Counted from the first letter of the stretch, positions 27,059 through 36,262 are shown. The stretch is DNA of 64,000 nt from Halomonas sp. I5-271120 (GCF_030553075.1 NZ_CP130701.1:1178001-1242000); one strand, 5' to 3'. Notes: generated by a model from the sequence alone, not told the origin. Program-made: numbers and translations.

Positions 27059-27109
27059 TTTTTCACAAGCGCTTTTCCACAGCCAGTTTTGCACAGTGGC
27101 TGTGGAAAA
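27059..27109 (+). repeat. Cluster of four DnaA-box-like 9-mers with 14-bp period
   Basis: The consensus TTWTNCACA is met by TTTTTCACA (27059-27067), TTTTCCACA (27073-27081), TTTTGCACA (27087-27095) and, inverted, TGTGGAAAA (27101-27109). Each starts 14 bp after the last. The outer pair also forms a 14-bp perfect inverted repeat (27072-27085 and 27097-27110) followed by TTTGTT, so it may instead act as the terminator of the YciI gene. Confidence 0.55.
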
Positions 27110-27182
27110 GTTTGTTGAAAGCCCGCGGACGCCTTGCCATAAGCCAGCCAAGACGCCCGGTTGGCGAAACTGGTCATTTTCT

Positions 27183-27302
27183 GATCAATTCTGCGCAGAT
27201 CAACGCTGTCCAGGTCAATCCTGTTCGGGCCAACACCGTCCAGAGCGACGCTACCCTGACCGACCCCGTCTCGATCAGCCGTACCCCGATCAGCCGTACC
27301 TC
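27183..27302 (+). repeat. Eight degenerate 15-bp tandem repeats upstream of mnmC
   Basis: Units such as GATCAATTCTGCGCA, GATCAACGCTGTCCA, GGTCAATCCTGTTCG, GATCAGCCGTACCCC and GATCAGCCGTACCTC run without gaps for 120 bp and end 30 bp before the mnmC start. The frame stays open through them, but the encoded Asp/Gln/Pro-rich peptide has no match to MnmC N termini, so I treat them as non-coding. Confidence 0.85.
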
Positions 27303-27332
27303 TTTAACCCTGCCGATTTCCGGAGCCCTGCC

Positions 27333-29390
27333 TTGAGTGCCGCCGACGAACGCCCCGCGCCCCTGCCTGCCCTGGCCGCCCTTGAGGTCGCGCACCTCGA
27401 TTGGCCTCGGGACGACAACGACAGCGAGGCGCCCCACTCCAGCGCTTTCGATGATGTCTACTTCTCGCGCCACGACGGCCGCGCCGAGACAGAGCACGTC
27501 TTCATCAACGCCAACCGCCTGCCCGAGCGTTTGGCGGCCTGGCAGGGGCCGCGGCCCTTCGTGATCGGCGAGACCGGCTTCGGTACCGGGCTCAACATGC
27601 TGTGTGCCTGGGCCGCCTTCGAACGCCACGCCCCGGCCACGGCGCGGCTGCATCTGGTGTCTACCGAGCGCTTCCCGATGACCCGGGACGATCTCGAGCG
27701 GGCGCTGACCGCCTGGCCAGAATTTCACGACAAGGCCGCCTGCCTCACGGCCCAATGGCCGGCGCCGGTGGCCGGGGTGCACCGGCTGCGCCTTAGTGAG
27801 CGGGTGATCCTGGATCTGCACTTCGGCGACAGCGCCGAGCGGCTTGGCCAGCTCGATGGCCGGGTCGATGCCTGGTTCCTGGATGGCTTTGCGCCGTCCA
27901 AGAACCCGGAGATGTGGCAGCCCGCGCTCTTTACCGCCATGGCCCGTGCCAGCCGGCCGGGCGCCACCTTTGCCACTTTCACCTGCGCCGGCGTGGTCAA
28001 GCGCGGCCTCAAGGCGGCGGGCTTCGCCTGGCGCAAGGTGCCAGGACACGGACGCAAGCGCGAGATGCTCGCCGGCGAAATTGAAACGCCACCCCACCAT
28101 CACCCGCGACCCAGCACCCCCTGGTTCACGCCGCCCACAACGAAGCCCGCACGGCATGTCGCGGTGATCGGCGCCGGGCTCGCCGGCACCACGGTCGCCG
28201 AGGCCCTGGCGCGACGCGGCGTGGCGGTGACCCTGATCGAGCGCGAAGCCCCCGGCGCCGGCGGCTCGGGTAACCGCCAGGGCGCGCTCTACGTGAAGCT
28301 CGCCGCCGAGACCAATGCCCAGAGCCGCATGTATCTCTCTGGGCTCCTGTACAGCCGGCGCTGGCTGGCGACCCTGGACCCCGAGCACACCATCTGGGAC
28401 GACTGCGGCGTGCTGCAGCTGGCGACCAGCGAGCGGGAAGCCAAGCGCCAGGCGCGCTTTCTGGCCAACCATGCGCTGCCAACGCAAGTCGTGACAGGCG
28501 TGGACGCCGAGGAAGCCAGCGCGCGATCCGGAGTGGCCATCGACTCGCCGGGGCTCGACTATGCGGGCGCCGGCTGGGTACGGCCGGATCTGTTGTGCGC
28601 CCGCCTTGCCGCCACACCGGGCATCACCCTGCACCGAGGCGAGGTCACCGAACTCATTCCAGGGGCTAATCCCGTGACACATGAAGGCGGCTGGACGCTG
28701 AGCTTCAAGGATGGCGAACCCCTCGTCGCCGATCAGGTGGTGGTGGCCACGGCGGCGCTGGCCAACCATTTCGCTCAAACCGCCGCGCTGCCGCTGCAGC
28801 CGATCCGCGGCCAGGTCAGTGCCGTCAGGCTGCCCCAGGGCGCTGAGGTACCCACGCTCTCGCGGGTGGTCTGCGCCGGGGGCTATGTGCCCCCGGCGAC
28901 GGACGAAATTCTGAGCTTCGGCGCCACCTTCGCGCCCCATGACACCGACACGGCGCTGCGCGACACCGATCATGCGGCGAACCTTGCCGAGCTGGAGGCG
29001 AGCCTGCCGCACTTCACCGCCGCCCTCAGAAAGGCCGGCGTCGACCTGACGCCTGATCATCTTGAAGGCCGGGTGGCGATCCGCGCGGCGAGCCCCGACA
29101 AGACGCCCTACGCAGGCCCGGTGCCGGACGCCGCGCACTGGCGCGAGGCCTACTCGACGCTAGCCAAGGACGCCAGACGCATCCCCGACATGCCCGGCGC
29201 CCATCACCCGGGGCTGTGGATCAGCGCCGCGCATGGCTCCCGCGGGCTTGCCAGCGCCCCGCTGTGCGCCGAGGTGATCGCCTCACGAATCTGTGATGAG
29301 CCGCTGCCAGTAGAGCGCACCCTGGCCGACCACCTGCATCCGGGTCGGCGGCTGATCAGCGAGCTGATCAAGGGACAAACGAACGGTTGA
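27333..29390 (+). CDS. mnmC: Bifunctional tRNA mnm5s2U34 enzyme MnmC
   Basis: A fusion of an N-terminal methyltransferase (MnmC2, with FDDVYFS, GETGFGTGLN at residues 79-88 and the WFLDGFAPSKNPEMW motif) and a C-terminal FAD oxidoreductase (MnmC1, with VAVIGAGLAGTTVAE near residue 275 and GSRGLASAPL). It converts cmnm5s2U to nm5s2U and then methylates it in the tRNA wobble position. The start is TTG 27333, preceded at seven bases by GGAG, giving 685 residues against 668 in E. coli. The longer open frame upstream runs through tandem repeats and is not conserved. Confidence 0.93.
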   Translation: MSAADERPAPLPALAALEVAHLDWPRDDNDSEAPHSSAFDDVYFSRHDGRAETEHVFINANRLPERLAAWQGPRPFVIGETGFGTGLNMLCAWAAFERHAPATARLHLVSTERFPMTRDDLERALTAWPEFHDKAACLTAQWPAPVAGVHRLRLSERVILDLHFGDSAERLGQLDGRVDAWFLDGFAPSKNPEMWQPALFTAMARASRPGATFATFTCAGVVKRGLKAAGFAWRKVPGHGRKREMLAGEIETPPHHHPRPSTPWFTPPTTKPARHVAVIGAGLAGTTVAEALARRGVAVTLIEREAPGAGGSGNRQGALYVKLAAETNAQSRMYLSGLLYSRRWLATLDPEHTIWDDCGVLQLATSEREAKRQARFLANHALPTQVVTGVDAEEASARSGVAIDSPGLDYAGAGWVRPDLLCARLAATPGITLHRGEVTELIPGANPVTHEGGWTLSFKDGEPLVADQVVVATAALANHFAQTAALPLQPIRGQVSAVRLPQGAEVPTLSRVVCAGGYVPPATDEILSFGATFAPHDTDTALRDTDHAANLAELEASLPHFTAALRKAGVDLTPDHLEGRVAIRAASPDKTPYAGPVPDAAHWREAYSTLAKDARRIPDMPGAHHPGLWISAAHGSRGLASAPLCAEVIASRICDEPLPVERTLADHLHPGRRLISELIKGQTNG

Positions 29391-29478
29391 TGGATCAGAC
29401 AGGGCCCTTCAGCCTCATTCAACCCCATGCAGGCGCGTCAGCAGCGTGATCAAAACCGGAAGTCCCTGGCCCGAAACG

Positions 29479-29508
29479 CCGACGCCCCGGCAATAGCCAG
29501 GGCGTCGG
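29479..29508. terminator. Hairpin between convergent mnmC and cydX
   Basis: CCGACGCCC and GGGCGTCGG (29479-29487 and 29500-29508) pair around an inner GGC/GCC stem. No strong T-run follows on either strand. It is the only structure in the 142-bp convergent gap. Confidence 0.5.
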
Positions 29509-29532
29509 AGAACAGGGTGAACGAGGTATCGT

Positions 29533-29727
29533 TCAGTACTGGTCGTCGCGATGCTCATCGTAACGGGCATCGATGATCGCCGTACCCGCCGCGGCGATCA
29601 GCACGATCATCACCGTGCCCAGCACCCAGGCGAAGTACCAGGCGCCGCGCTCGCCCAGCACGATAGTCAGGGCGATCGCCACCACGGCGACGAGCAGCCA
29701 GAAGAGAAAGATCAGGACATGTTTCAT
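29533..29727 (-). CDS. cydX: CydX-like bd oxidase small subunit with an extra membrane helix
   Basis: A 64-residue protein. Its second half, AWYFAWVLGTVMIVLIAAAG, matches the CydX signature (E. coli starts MWYFAWILGT), which stabilises the cytochrome bd complex. Ahead of it lies an extra predicted membrane helix (residues ~3-24) not present in the 37-residue E. coli CydX. The GGAG site eight bases before the ATG at 29727 supports the long form; a shorter GTG-started form has no ribosome site. It follows cydB by 16 bp, as expected for cydABX. Confidence 0.8.
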   Translation of the reverse strand: MKHVLIFLFWLLVAVVAIALTIVLGERGAWYFAWVLGTVMIVLIAAAGTAIIDARYDEHRDDQY

Positions 29728-29743
29728 GGTGCGCGCTCCGCAA

Positions 29744-30877
29744 TCAGTAGGCGTGTTCGTCGTGGGCGATCGATTCCGGCGTCACCTTGCCGCGCATCAC
29801 CCAGAAGGCCCAGCTGGTGTAGATGACGATGATCGGGATGAAGACCACGGTGAAGGCCAGCATCCAGCCCAACGTACCCAGGCTCGAGGAGGCGTCCCAC
29901 ACGGTCAGGCTGTGGCTGGGCTCGCTGGACGACGGCATCAGGAACGGGAACATCGCCGCGCCCAGCGTGACCAGGGTGGCAGCCCAGGCCAGCGCGCCCA
30001 GCCACCAGGCCAGATGCGACAGGCCGGCACGCGCCGAGGCGATGCCGCCCAGCACGGCCAGGTAGACCGCCGCCGGGACCAGCCACAGTGCCGGATGCGC
30101 CATGTAGTTGGCGAGCCAGGCACCGGATGCGGTTTCCACCGTCTTGTTGAGCGGCAATGCCGGGCCGGCGGGATCGCCACCCGCGGTGATCTCGTAGCCG
30201 TGCATCATCGACACCCAGATGCCACAGATAGTGAACACCGCCAGAGCCGTCAGACCGGCGACCGTGACCAGTCGGCAGGCGCGCTCGCGAATCACCCCGG
30301 TGCCTCGGTTCATCACCATCGCCCCGCCCTGGTAGAGCGCCAGCGCCAGCGACATCACCCCGCACAGCACGGCGAAGGGGTTGAACAGGGTGATGAAGCT
30401 ACCGGTGTAGTAGGAGATCATGTTCCAGGAGAAGTGGAACGGTACGCCTTCGAGCATGTTGCCCATCGCCGCGCCGAAGACGATCATCGGTACCGCGCCT
30501 GAGACGAACAGCATCCAGTCCCAGGCACCGCGCCAGCGATCGCTGGGCAGCTTGCTGCGGTACTCGAAGCCCAGCGGACGCACGATCATCGACCACAGCA
30601 GCACCAGCATGACCACGTAGAGCCCCGAGAAGGCGGTGGCATAGATGGTCGGCCAGGCGGCGAACACCGCGCCGCCGCCGAGGACGAACCACACCTGATT
30701 GCCGTCCCAGTGCGGGGCGATCATGTTGATCACCGCGCGGCGCTCGCCGTCGGTGCGTCCCAGGTAGCGCAGCGCAGCGCCGACGCCCATGTCCATGCCG
30801 ACCATCACCGCCAGGCCGATCAACAGCACGCCCAGCAGCACCCACCAGGTCACTTTGAGTAGTATGTACGGATCCAT
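29744..30877 (-). CDS. cydB: Cytochrome bd ubiquinol oxidase subunit II
   Basis: A 377-residue membrane subunit with nine helices, close in length to E. coli CydB (379). It shows WWVLLGVLLIGLAV, DMGVGAALRYLGR, APHWDGNQVW, FSGLYVVM and FPFLMPSS, all typical of CydB from classical long Q-loop bd oxidases. With CydA it forms the quinol:oxygen oxidoreductase used at low oxygen. It starts 3 bp after the cydA stop. Confidence 0.96.
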   Translation of the reverse strand: MDPYILLKVTWWVLLGVLLIGLAVMVGMDMGVGAALRYLGRTDGERRAVINMIAPHWDGNQVWFVLGGGAVFAAWPTIYATAFSGLYVVMLVLLWSMIVRPLGFEYRSKLPSDRWRGAWDWMLFVSGAVPMIVFGAAMGNMLEGVPFHFSWNMISYYTGSFITLFNPFAVLCGVMSLALALYQGGAMVMNRGTGVIRERACRLVTVAGLTALAVFTICGIWVSMMHGYEITAGGDPAGPALPLNKTVETASGAWLANYMAHPALWLVPAAVYLAVLGGIASARAGLSHLAWWLGALAWAATLVTLGAAMFPFLMPSSSEPSHSLTVWDASSSLGTLGWMLAFTVVFIPIIVIYTSWAFWVMRGKVTPESIAHDEHAY

Positions 30878-30880
30878 GGC

Positions 30881-32461
30881 TTAGGCCTCGCTCCACTGGG
30901 ATGAATGACGTTGGGTCGGTTCGGCAGGCGACTCGAGATTGTCTTCGCTCGGCCCCAGGCGAATGAATTTCACCATCAGGAACATCTCGATAACGATGAA
31001 CAGGGTGTAGAGCAGGACGAAGCCGACCAGCGAGAAGATCATGTAACCGACGCTGTGGGTGGAGGCGGACAACCAGGTCGGCAGTTGACCGTAGACCGTC
31101 CACGGCTGGCGCCCCAGTTCGGCGACTATCCAGCCGGCCTCGTTGGCGATGAACGGCACCGGAATCATCCACGGCGCCAGGCGCAGGAACCAGTTATTGC
31201 GATGCAGGGTGCCGCGCAGCGAGTAGATGACCGCGAGGATCAGGAAGGCCATCATCAAGAAGGCCGTCACTACCATGACGCGGAACGACCAGAACACCGG
31301 CGCCACTGGCGGGATGGTATCCGCCGCCGCCTGAGCGATCTGCGCATCGGTAGCCTGCGAGACATCCTCGGCGTAGCGCTGAACCAGCAGCGCGTAGCCC
31401 AGGTTGTCCTGATGGGCGTCGAAGGTCGCGCGCGCATCGGCATCATCCGGGTTTTCGCGCAGGGTCTTCAGCGCGGTCAGCGCCGGGATACCGTCGCGGA
31501 TCTTCGCCTCGGCATCGGCTTCCAGGTCGCTTACGCCGGGAATCGACTCGTCGAAGGTGTGGGTGACCAGCGGGGTGAGCAGGTAGGGCACCTGCAGCTC
31601 GAAGTCGTTGCGCCGCTCCTCCTGGTTGGGCCAGGCGATCAGATTGAAGCCGGCCGGCGCCTCGGCGGTCTCCCACAGCCCTTCCATGGCAGCCAGCTTG
31701 GTGGGCTGGGCGTTGCCGTTGATGAAGCCCAGGGCGTCGCCCAGCGAGATCACGCCGACGGTAGCGAACACGCCGAACAGCGCGGCGACCCGGAACGAGC
31801 GCTTGGCCAGCTCGATATGGCGGCGGCGCAGCAGGTAGAAGGCGCTGATGCCCACCACGAAGATCGCTGCGGTCACGTAGCCGGCGATGCTGGTATGGAC
31901 GAACTTGGCCTGCGCCTCGGGGCTGAAGATCAGGTCAGGCAGGCTGGTCAGCTCCATGCGCATGGTGTCGGGATTGAACACCGAGCCGGTGGGATTCTGC
32001 ATGTAGCCGTTGGCGACCAGGATCCACAGCGCCGAGAGGTTGGATCCCAGCGCCACCATGTAGGTCACCAGCAGGTGCTTGCCGCGCGACAGCTTGCCCC
32101 AGCCGAACAGCATCAGGCCGACGAAGGTCGACTCGAGGAAGAACGCCATCAGGCCCTCGATGGCCAGCGGTGCACCGAAGATGTCGCCGACGAAATGCGA
32201 GTAGGTCGACCAGTTGGTGCCGAACTCGAACTCCATGGTCAGCCCTGTGGCCACGCCCAGGGCGAAGTTGATCGCGAACAGCTTCGACCAGAAGTGAGTC
32301 ATCTGGCGATAGATATCGCGCCCGGTGATGACGTAGATGGTCTCCATCGTCGCCAGCAGGACCGACAGGCCCAGCGTGAGTGGCACGAAGAGATAATGGT
32401 ACAACGCCGTCGCCGCGAACTGAGTCCGCGACAACTCGATGACGGTGTCTAGTTCTTGCAT
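30881..32461 (-). CDS. cydA: Cytochrome bd ubiquinol oxidase subunit I
   Basis: A 526-residue subunit carrying hemes b558, b595 and d. Heme-ligand candidates are His22 (ALYHYLFVPLTLG), His189 (KFVHTSIAGY) and the Met in FWSFRVMV. The conserved acidic residues in EGLMAFFLEST and the Q-loop GRQPWTVYGQLPT are present. The long Q-loop marks the E. coli-like bd-I class rather than CioA. The ATG at 32461 gives MQELDTVIELSRTQFA, matching family starts; the open frame to 32518 is not conserved. An FNR/Anr-type site lies 112 bp upstream. Confidence 0.96.
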   Translation of the reverse strand: MQELDTVIELSRTQFAATALYHYLFVPLTLGLSVLLATMETIYVITGRDIYRQMTHFWSKLFAINFALGVATGLTMEFEFGTNWSTYSHFVGDIFGAPLAIEGLMAFFLESTFVGLMLFGWGKLSRGKHLLVTYMVALGSNLSALWILVANGYMQNPTGSVFNPDTMRMELTSLPDLIFSPEAQAKFVHTSIAGYVTAAIFVVGISAFYLLRRRHIELAKRSFRVAALFGVFATVGVISLGDALGFINGNAQPTKLAAMEGLWETAEAPAGFNLIAWPNQEERRNDFELQVPYLLTPLVTHTFDESIPGVSDLEADAEAKIRDGIPALTALKTLRENPDDADARATFDAHQDNLGYALLVQRYAEDVSQATDAQIAQAAADTIPPVAPVFWSFRVMVVTAFLMMAFLILAVIYSLRGTLHRNNWFLRLAPWMIPVPFIANEAGWIVAELGRQPWTVYGQLPTWLSASTHSVGYMIFSLVGFVLLYTLFIVIEMFLMVKFIRLGPSEDNLESPAEPTQRHSSQWSEA

Positions 32462-32572
32462 GGCGGAAGTGCTCTCTATGATCCCTGCGGAGGAACCGGC
32501 GCCCGATGCGAGACACAAGCGAGACCGGAGAAAGATACCTAATCAGGGTAACCCAATGCCTGGGCGGGCTTT

Positions 32573-32586
32573 TTGACCTGCATCAA
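32573..32586 (-). promoter_or_regulatory. FNR/Anr-type box upstream of cydA
   Basis: TTGACCTGCATCAA on the plus strand reads TTGATGCAGGTCAA on the minus strand, matching TTGAT-N4-ATCAA at nine of ten positions. TACCCT lies about 32 bp further on the minus strand and could be a -10 element, the spacing of an activating site centred at -41.5. The site lies at the very end of cydC (overlap is a few bases at 32594). Confidence 0.65.
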
Positions 32587-32593
32587 GGGCCGT

Positions 32594-34387
32594 TCAGGGG
32601 TAGACGCCGGCAGGCCGCGGCGCGGCGTCGCAGGCGCTGTCATAGTCACCGGCGCCACCCGACAGCCCACCACCGGCGAGACGCCGGTAATCGGCGCAGT
32701 CGTGCGCCAGCATGGCATGACCGCCCTCGGCCAACAGGCGACCGCGCTCGAGCATCAGCACGCGGTCGACCTCGCGCACCCAGGCCATGTGGTGGCTGAT
32801 CAGCAGCAGTGTGCGCCCCGCGAGATAGCGGTCGAGATTGCGCCATAGGCGGGCCGCGGTGGCGTTGTCCAGCCCCTCGCAGGGCTCGTCGAGGATCACC
32901 AGTGGCGCGTCGCGCAGCAGCGCCCGGGCGATGCCCAGGCGGCGGATCTGGCCACCGGAAAGCTTGAGCCCTTCCTCGCCCACCAGGGTGTCGTAACCCG
33001 CGGGCAGTGCCAGGATCTCGTCGTGCAGGCAGGCCAGCCGCGCGGCCTCGATCATCGCCGCCTCGTCGGCCTCGGGATCGCCGATCAGCAGGTTGTCGCG
33101 CACCGAGGCGTGGAACAGATAGATCTTCTGTGGCACGTAGGCGATGCGTGCGCGCAGGTCCTCGCTGCGATAGTCGCCGATCGGCCGGCCGTCCCAGTGG
33201 AGCGTGCCGCGCTCGGCCTCGACCAGCCGCAGCAGCAACTGGGCGACGGTACTCTTGCCGGCGCCGCTGGGCCCGACCAGGGCGACCCGCTCGCCCGGCG
33301 CGATGGTCAGATCGAGGCCATCGAGCGCCGCGGCGCCCTCCGGCGCATGGCGCACGCCGACGCCCACGAAGCGCAGCGCGTCGCCGGCCGGCGCGCCGGC
33401 CGGTGTTTCGGGTTCGGCCACCCCCGGACGCAGCGCCTCGAAGGCGCGTAGCCGGCGCGTCGCAGCGCGCATCTGGCCCAGTGCCTGCCAGGCCCCGGGC
33501 AACTGGGCCACGGCCTCGAAGCAACCCATCGCCAGCAGCACCACCGGGGCGAAGTCCACCGCGTCAAGCCCCGACGACTGCAGCCGCGGCACCATCAACC
33601 AGGCGGTGGCCAGCACCGCCAGATGGGTGAAGACCAGCACCCCGGCCTGAGACAGCCCCGAGAGCCGCGACAGGCGCGCCTGACAGGCGATCCAGCGCCG
33701 GCCCAGAGTATCCACCCGGCGCCGGCGTTCATCGAGCCCACCGAACACCGTCAGCTCGCCGAGTCCTTCGACGGCATCGACCACCTCGGCCTTGAGCGCC
33801 GCGCCGACCTCGACCGCCTCGGCCCCGGGACGACGCCCGAGCCGCTCGACCAGTGCCGGCAGTAACGCCCCAGCCGCCAGCAGCAGCGCCAGATCGACCA
33901 GCGCCACCGCCGGGCTGTAGACGGCGAGCACGGCCACCGCCCCAGCCACGCAGACCAGCGCCACCACCGCGGGAGTCAGCAACCGCAGGTAGACGCTATC
34001 CAGGGTGTCGATGTCGGCACGGATGCGCGCCAGCAGGTCGCCGCTGCGCAGGCCCTGCAACTGCAGCGGCGAGAGCGGCTCCACCTGGCGGTAGAACCAC
34101 ACCCGCAGGCCGGTGAGCAGGCGCAGCGTAGCGTCGTGGCTGACCAGACGCTCAAGATAGCGCCCGGCGGTGCGGGTGATCGCCAGGCCGCGGATCAGCG
34201 CCGCCGGGGTGAAGTAGTTGAAGTCAGCCGCGGCGAGCCCCGCCGCCGCCATGCTGGCCAGAAACCAGCCCGATACGGCGAGCAGCGCCATGTTGGCGGA
34301 GACGGTCACCACGCTGAGCAGGATGCCCAGCGCGAAGTAGCCGAGATAGGGGCGGGCCAGAGTCAGCCACCAGCGCAGATCGCTCAT
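32594..34387 (-). CDS. cydC: CydC subunit of the cysteine/glutathione ABC exporter
   Basis: A 597-residue half-transporter with six membrane helices followed by an ATPase domain. Walker A is GPSGAGKST, the signature is LSGGQIRRLGIARAL and Walker B is LVILDEPCEGLD. CydDC exports cysteine and glutathione to the periplasm and is needed to assemble cytochrome bd. It begins inside the cydD stop (ATGA). It lies directly before cydA, so this is a cydDCABX unit, unlike E. coli where cydDC is separate. The C-terminal tail is longer than usual. Confidence 0.93.
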   Translation of the reverse strand: MSDLRWWLTLARPYLGYFALGILLSVVTVSANMALLAVSGWFLASMAAAGLAAADFNYFTPAALIRGLAITRTAGRYLERLVSHDATLRLLTGLRVWFYRQVEPLSPLQLQGLRSGDLLARIRADIDTLDSVYLRLLTPAVVALVCVAGAVAVLAVYSPAVALVDLALLLAAGALLPALVERLGRRPGAEAVEVGAALKAEVVDAVEGLGELTVFGGLDERRRRVDTLGRRWIACQARLSRLSGLSQAGVLVFTHLAVLATAWLMVPRLQSSGLDAVDFAPVVLLAMGCFEAVAQLPGAWQALGQMRAATRRLRAFEALRPGVAEPETPAGAPAGDALRFVGVGVRHAPEGAAALDGLDLTIAPGERVALVGPSGAGKSTVAQLLLRLVEAERGTLHWDGRPIGDYRSEDLRARIAYVPQKIYLFHASVRDNLLIGDPEADEAAMIEAARLACLHDEILALPAGYDTLVGEEGLKLSGGQIRRLGIARALLRDAPLVILDEPCEGLDNATAARLWRNLDRYLAGRTLLLISHHMAWVREVDRVLMLERGRLLAEGGHAMLAHDCADYRRLAGGGLSGGAGDYDSACDAAPRPAGVYP

Positions 34388-36183
34388 GACAGCGCCTCCC
34401 CGGCAGCGCCTGAAACCAGCCGGGCATAGAGCCCGCCGGCCGCGAGCAGTTCATCGTGGCTCCCTTGCTCGCGAACGCGTCCGGCCTCGAGTACCACGAT
34501 GCGATCGGCGTGGCGCACGGTCTCCAGCCGGTGGGCGATGACGACCAGGCTGCGGCCCTCGCCCAACGCCTTGAGGGCCGTGACTAGCGCACGCTCGTTG
34601 TCGGCATCGAGATGGGCGCTGATCTCGTCGGCGACCACGAAGCCGGCGTCGCGCACCAACGCCCGGGCGATCGCCAGACGCTGCGCCTCGCCGCCGGAGA
34701 GGCGAACACCGCGCTCGCCGAGCGGGGTGTCGAGTTCCTGCGGCAGGGTCGCAACGAAGTCCCTTGCCTGTGCCTGCTCGAGCGCACGCCACAGCGCGGC
34801 GTCGTCGACGTCTCGCCCCAGGCAGAGGTTGTCGCGCACCGTGCCGAAGAACAGCCGCGGCTGCTGCGGCACCCAGGCCAGCGACTCACGCCAGGCGGCG
34901 ATGTCGATCTCGTCGAGGACCACGCCATCGACCGTCACCGCGCCGCGGTCGGGGCGCAGCAGGCCCAGCAGCATCAGCGCCAGGGTGCTCTTGCCGGCGC
35001 CCGAAGGGCCGACGATCGCCACCGTTTCGCCGGGGGCAATGCCCAGCGAGACGTCATCGAGCGCCGGCTTGCGCGGCGCATGCGTCTCGCCGGCGGAGGA
35101 GTCGTCGTCGCCGAAGACCTCATCGGCGGGATACGCATAGCCGAGCCCGGTCAGCTCAACGCGCGGCACCTGCCCCGCGCCGAGGCCGTCGCGCCGCGTT
35201 CCGGTCCACTCGAGGGTCGGCGCGTCGAGCAGTTCGACGATGCGCTCGGCGGCCCCGAGCGCTTCCATGCGCGCGTGATAGACCCCGCCCATGTTGCGCA
35301 GCGGCAGGTAGAACTCCGGCGCCAGCAGCAGCACCAGAAAGCCCGACTCGAAGTCCAGCTCGCCCCACAGCAGCCGAAAACCGATCAGCACCGCGACCAT
35401 GGCGATGCTCACCGTGGCCAGGAACTCCAGGACCAGCGACGAGACGAAGGCCAGGCGCAGCACCTTGAGCGTACTGGTGCGGTACTCGTCGGAGAGCCGT
35501 TCGATCAGTCGCGCCTCGCGCCGCCCCAGGTTGAAGACCTTGAGCGTGGTCAGCCCCTGCAGGGCGTCGAGGAAGTGCCCGGAAAGCTGGCCCATGCGCC
35601 GCCACTGGCGCTGGTTGAGCTTCTCCGCGCCCTTGCCGATGAAGATCATGAATACCGGAATCAGCGGCGCGGTAACCATCAGGATCAGCGCCGAGACCCA
35701 ATCGATGGGCAGGATCACCGCCAGGATCGCCAGCGGGATCAGCGCGGCCAGCGCGGTCTGCGGCAGATAGCGGGCATAATAGGCCTCGAGGTGCTCGACG
35801 CCGTCGGTGACGGTGTTGACCACGTCACCGGTCTGCGCGCCGCGCTGCCAGACCAGCCCCAGCGCCTGCAACTGGCGCATCAGGCGCTCGCGCACCGCGA
35901 GCTTGACGGTGCTCGCCGCAGTGAAGGCGAAGTGTTCAACGGCGTAGGTCAGCCCGGCGCGCAGCAGCAGGATCGCCAGCATGGCGGCGAACGCCGGCCA
36001 CAGCGTGGCGAGCGGCGTCTGTTGGAAGATCGCGCCATCGGCGACATGGGCGAGCAGCGTCGCCTGGACGATGAGTAGCACGCCGCTGGCGAGTCCCAGG
36101 CCGATGGCCCAGGCGACGGGCGTGCGCACGCGGCGGCTCTCCTGCTTGAGCCAGCCGAGGGGTTTGGTCGTTGTGGTTTGCAT
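34384..36183 (-). CDS. cydD: CydD subunit of the cysteine/glutathione ABC exporter
   Basis: A 599-residue half-transporter. The six-helix domain contains the family loop LPQTALAALIPLAILA and IFIGKGAEKLNQRQW. The ATPase domain has Walker A GPSGAGKST, the signature LSGGEAQRLAIARAL and Walker B FVVADEISAHLD, with Ala-Asp in place of the usual Leu-Asp. It pairs with CydC. An insertion of acidic residues (FGDDDSSAG) lies just before the ATPase core. A FNR/Anr-type box and a -10-like TAGACT lie upstream. Confidence 0.94.
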   Translation of the reverse strand: MQTTTTKPLGWLKQESRRVRTPVAWAIGLGLASGVLLIVQATLLAHVADGAIFQQTPLATLWPAFAAMLAILLLRAGLTYAVEHFAFTAASTVKLAVRERLMRQLQALGLVWQRGAQTGDVVNTVTDGVEHLEAYYARYLPQTALAALIPLAILAVILPIDWVSALILMVTAPLIPVFMIFIGKGAEKLNQRQWRRMGQLSGHFLDALQGLTTLKVFNLGRREARLIERLSDEYRTSTLKVLRLAFVSSLVLEFLATVSIAMVAVLIGFRLLWGELDFESGFLVLLLAPEFYLPLRNMGGVYHARMEALGAAERIVELLDAPTLEWTGTRRDGLGAGQVPRVELTGLGYAYPADEVFGDDDSSAGETHAPRKPALDDVSLGIAPGETVAIVGPSGAGKSTLALMLLGLLRPDRGAVTVDGVVLDEIDIAAWRESLAWVPQQPRLFFGTVRDNLCLGRDVDDAALWRALEQAQARDFVATLPQELDTPLGERGVRLSGGEAQRLAIARALVRDAGFVVADEISAHLDADNERALVTALKALGEGRSLVVIAHRLETVRHADRIVVLEAGRVREQGSHDELLAAGGLYARLVSGAAGEALS

Positions 36184-36262
36184 CGCGAAGCCGGAGTCAG
36201 GGAGTCAGTCTCGTTATGGGACGCGACATGCCATCGGGCGCACCGCAGTCCGTTTCGAGCCC

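Noticed and set aside
27096..27332. 79-residue N-terminal extension of MnmC
   Set aside because: It consists of 15-bp repeats. TTG 27333 has its own ribosome site and fits the family length.
27174..29138. 654-codon open frame on the minus strand
   Set aside because: It lies antisense to mnmC, with no recognisable domain.
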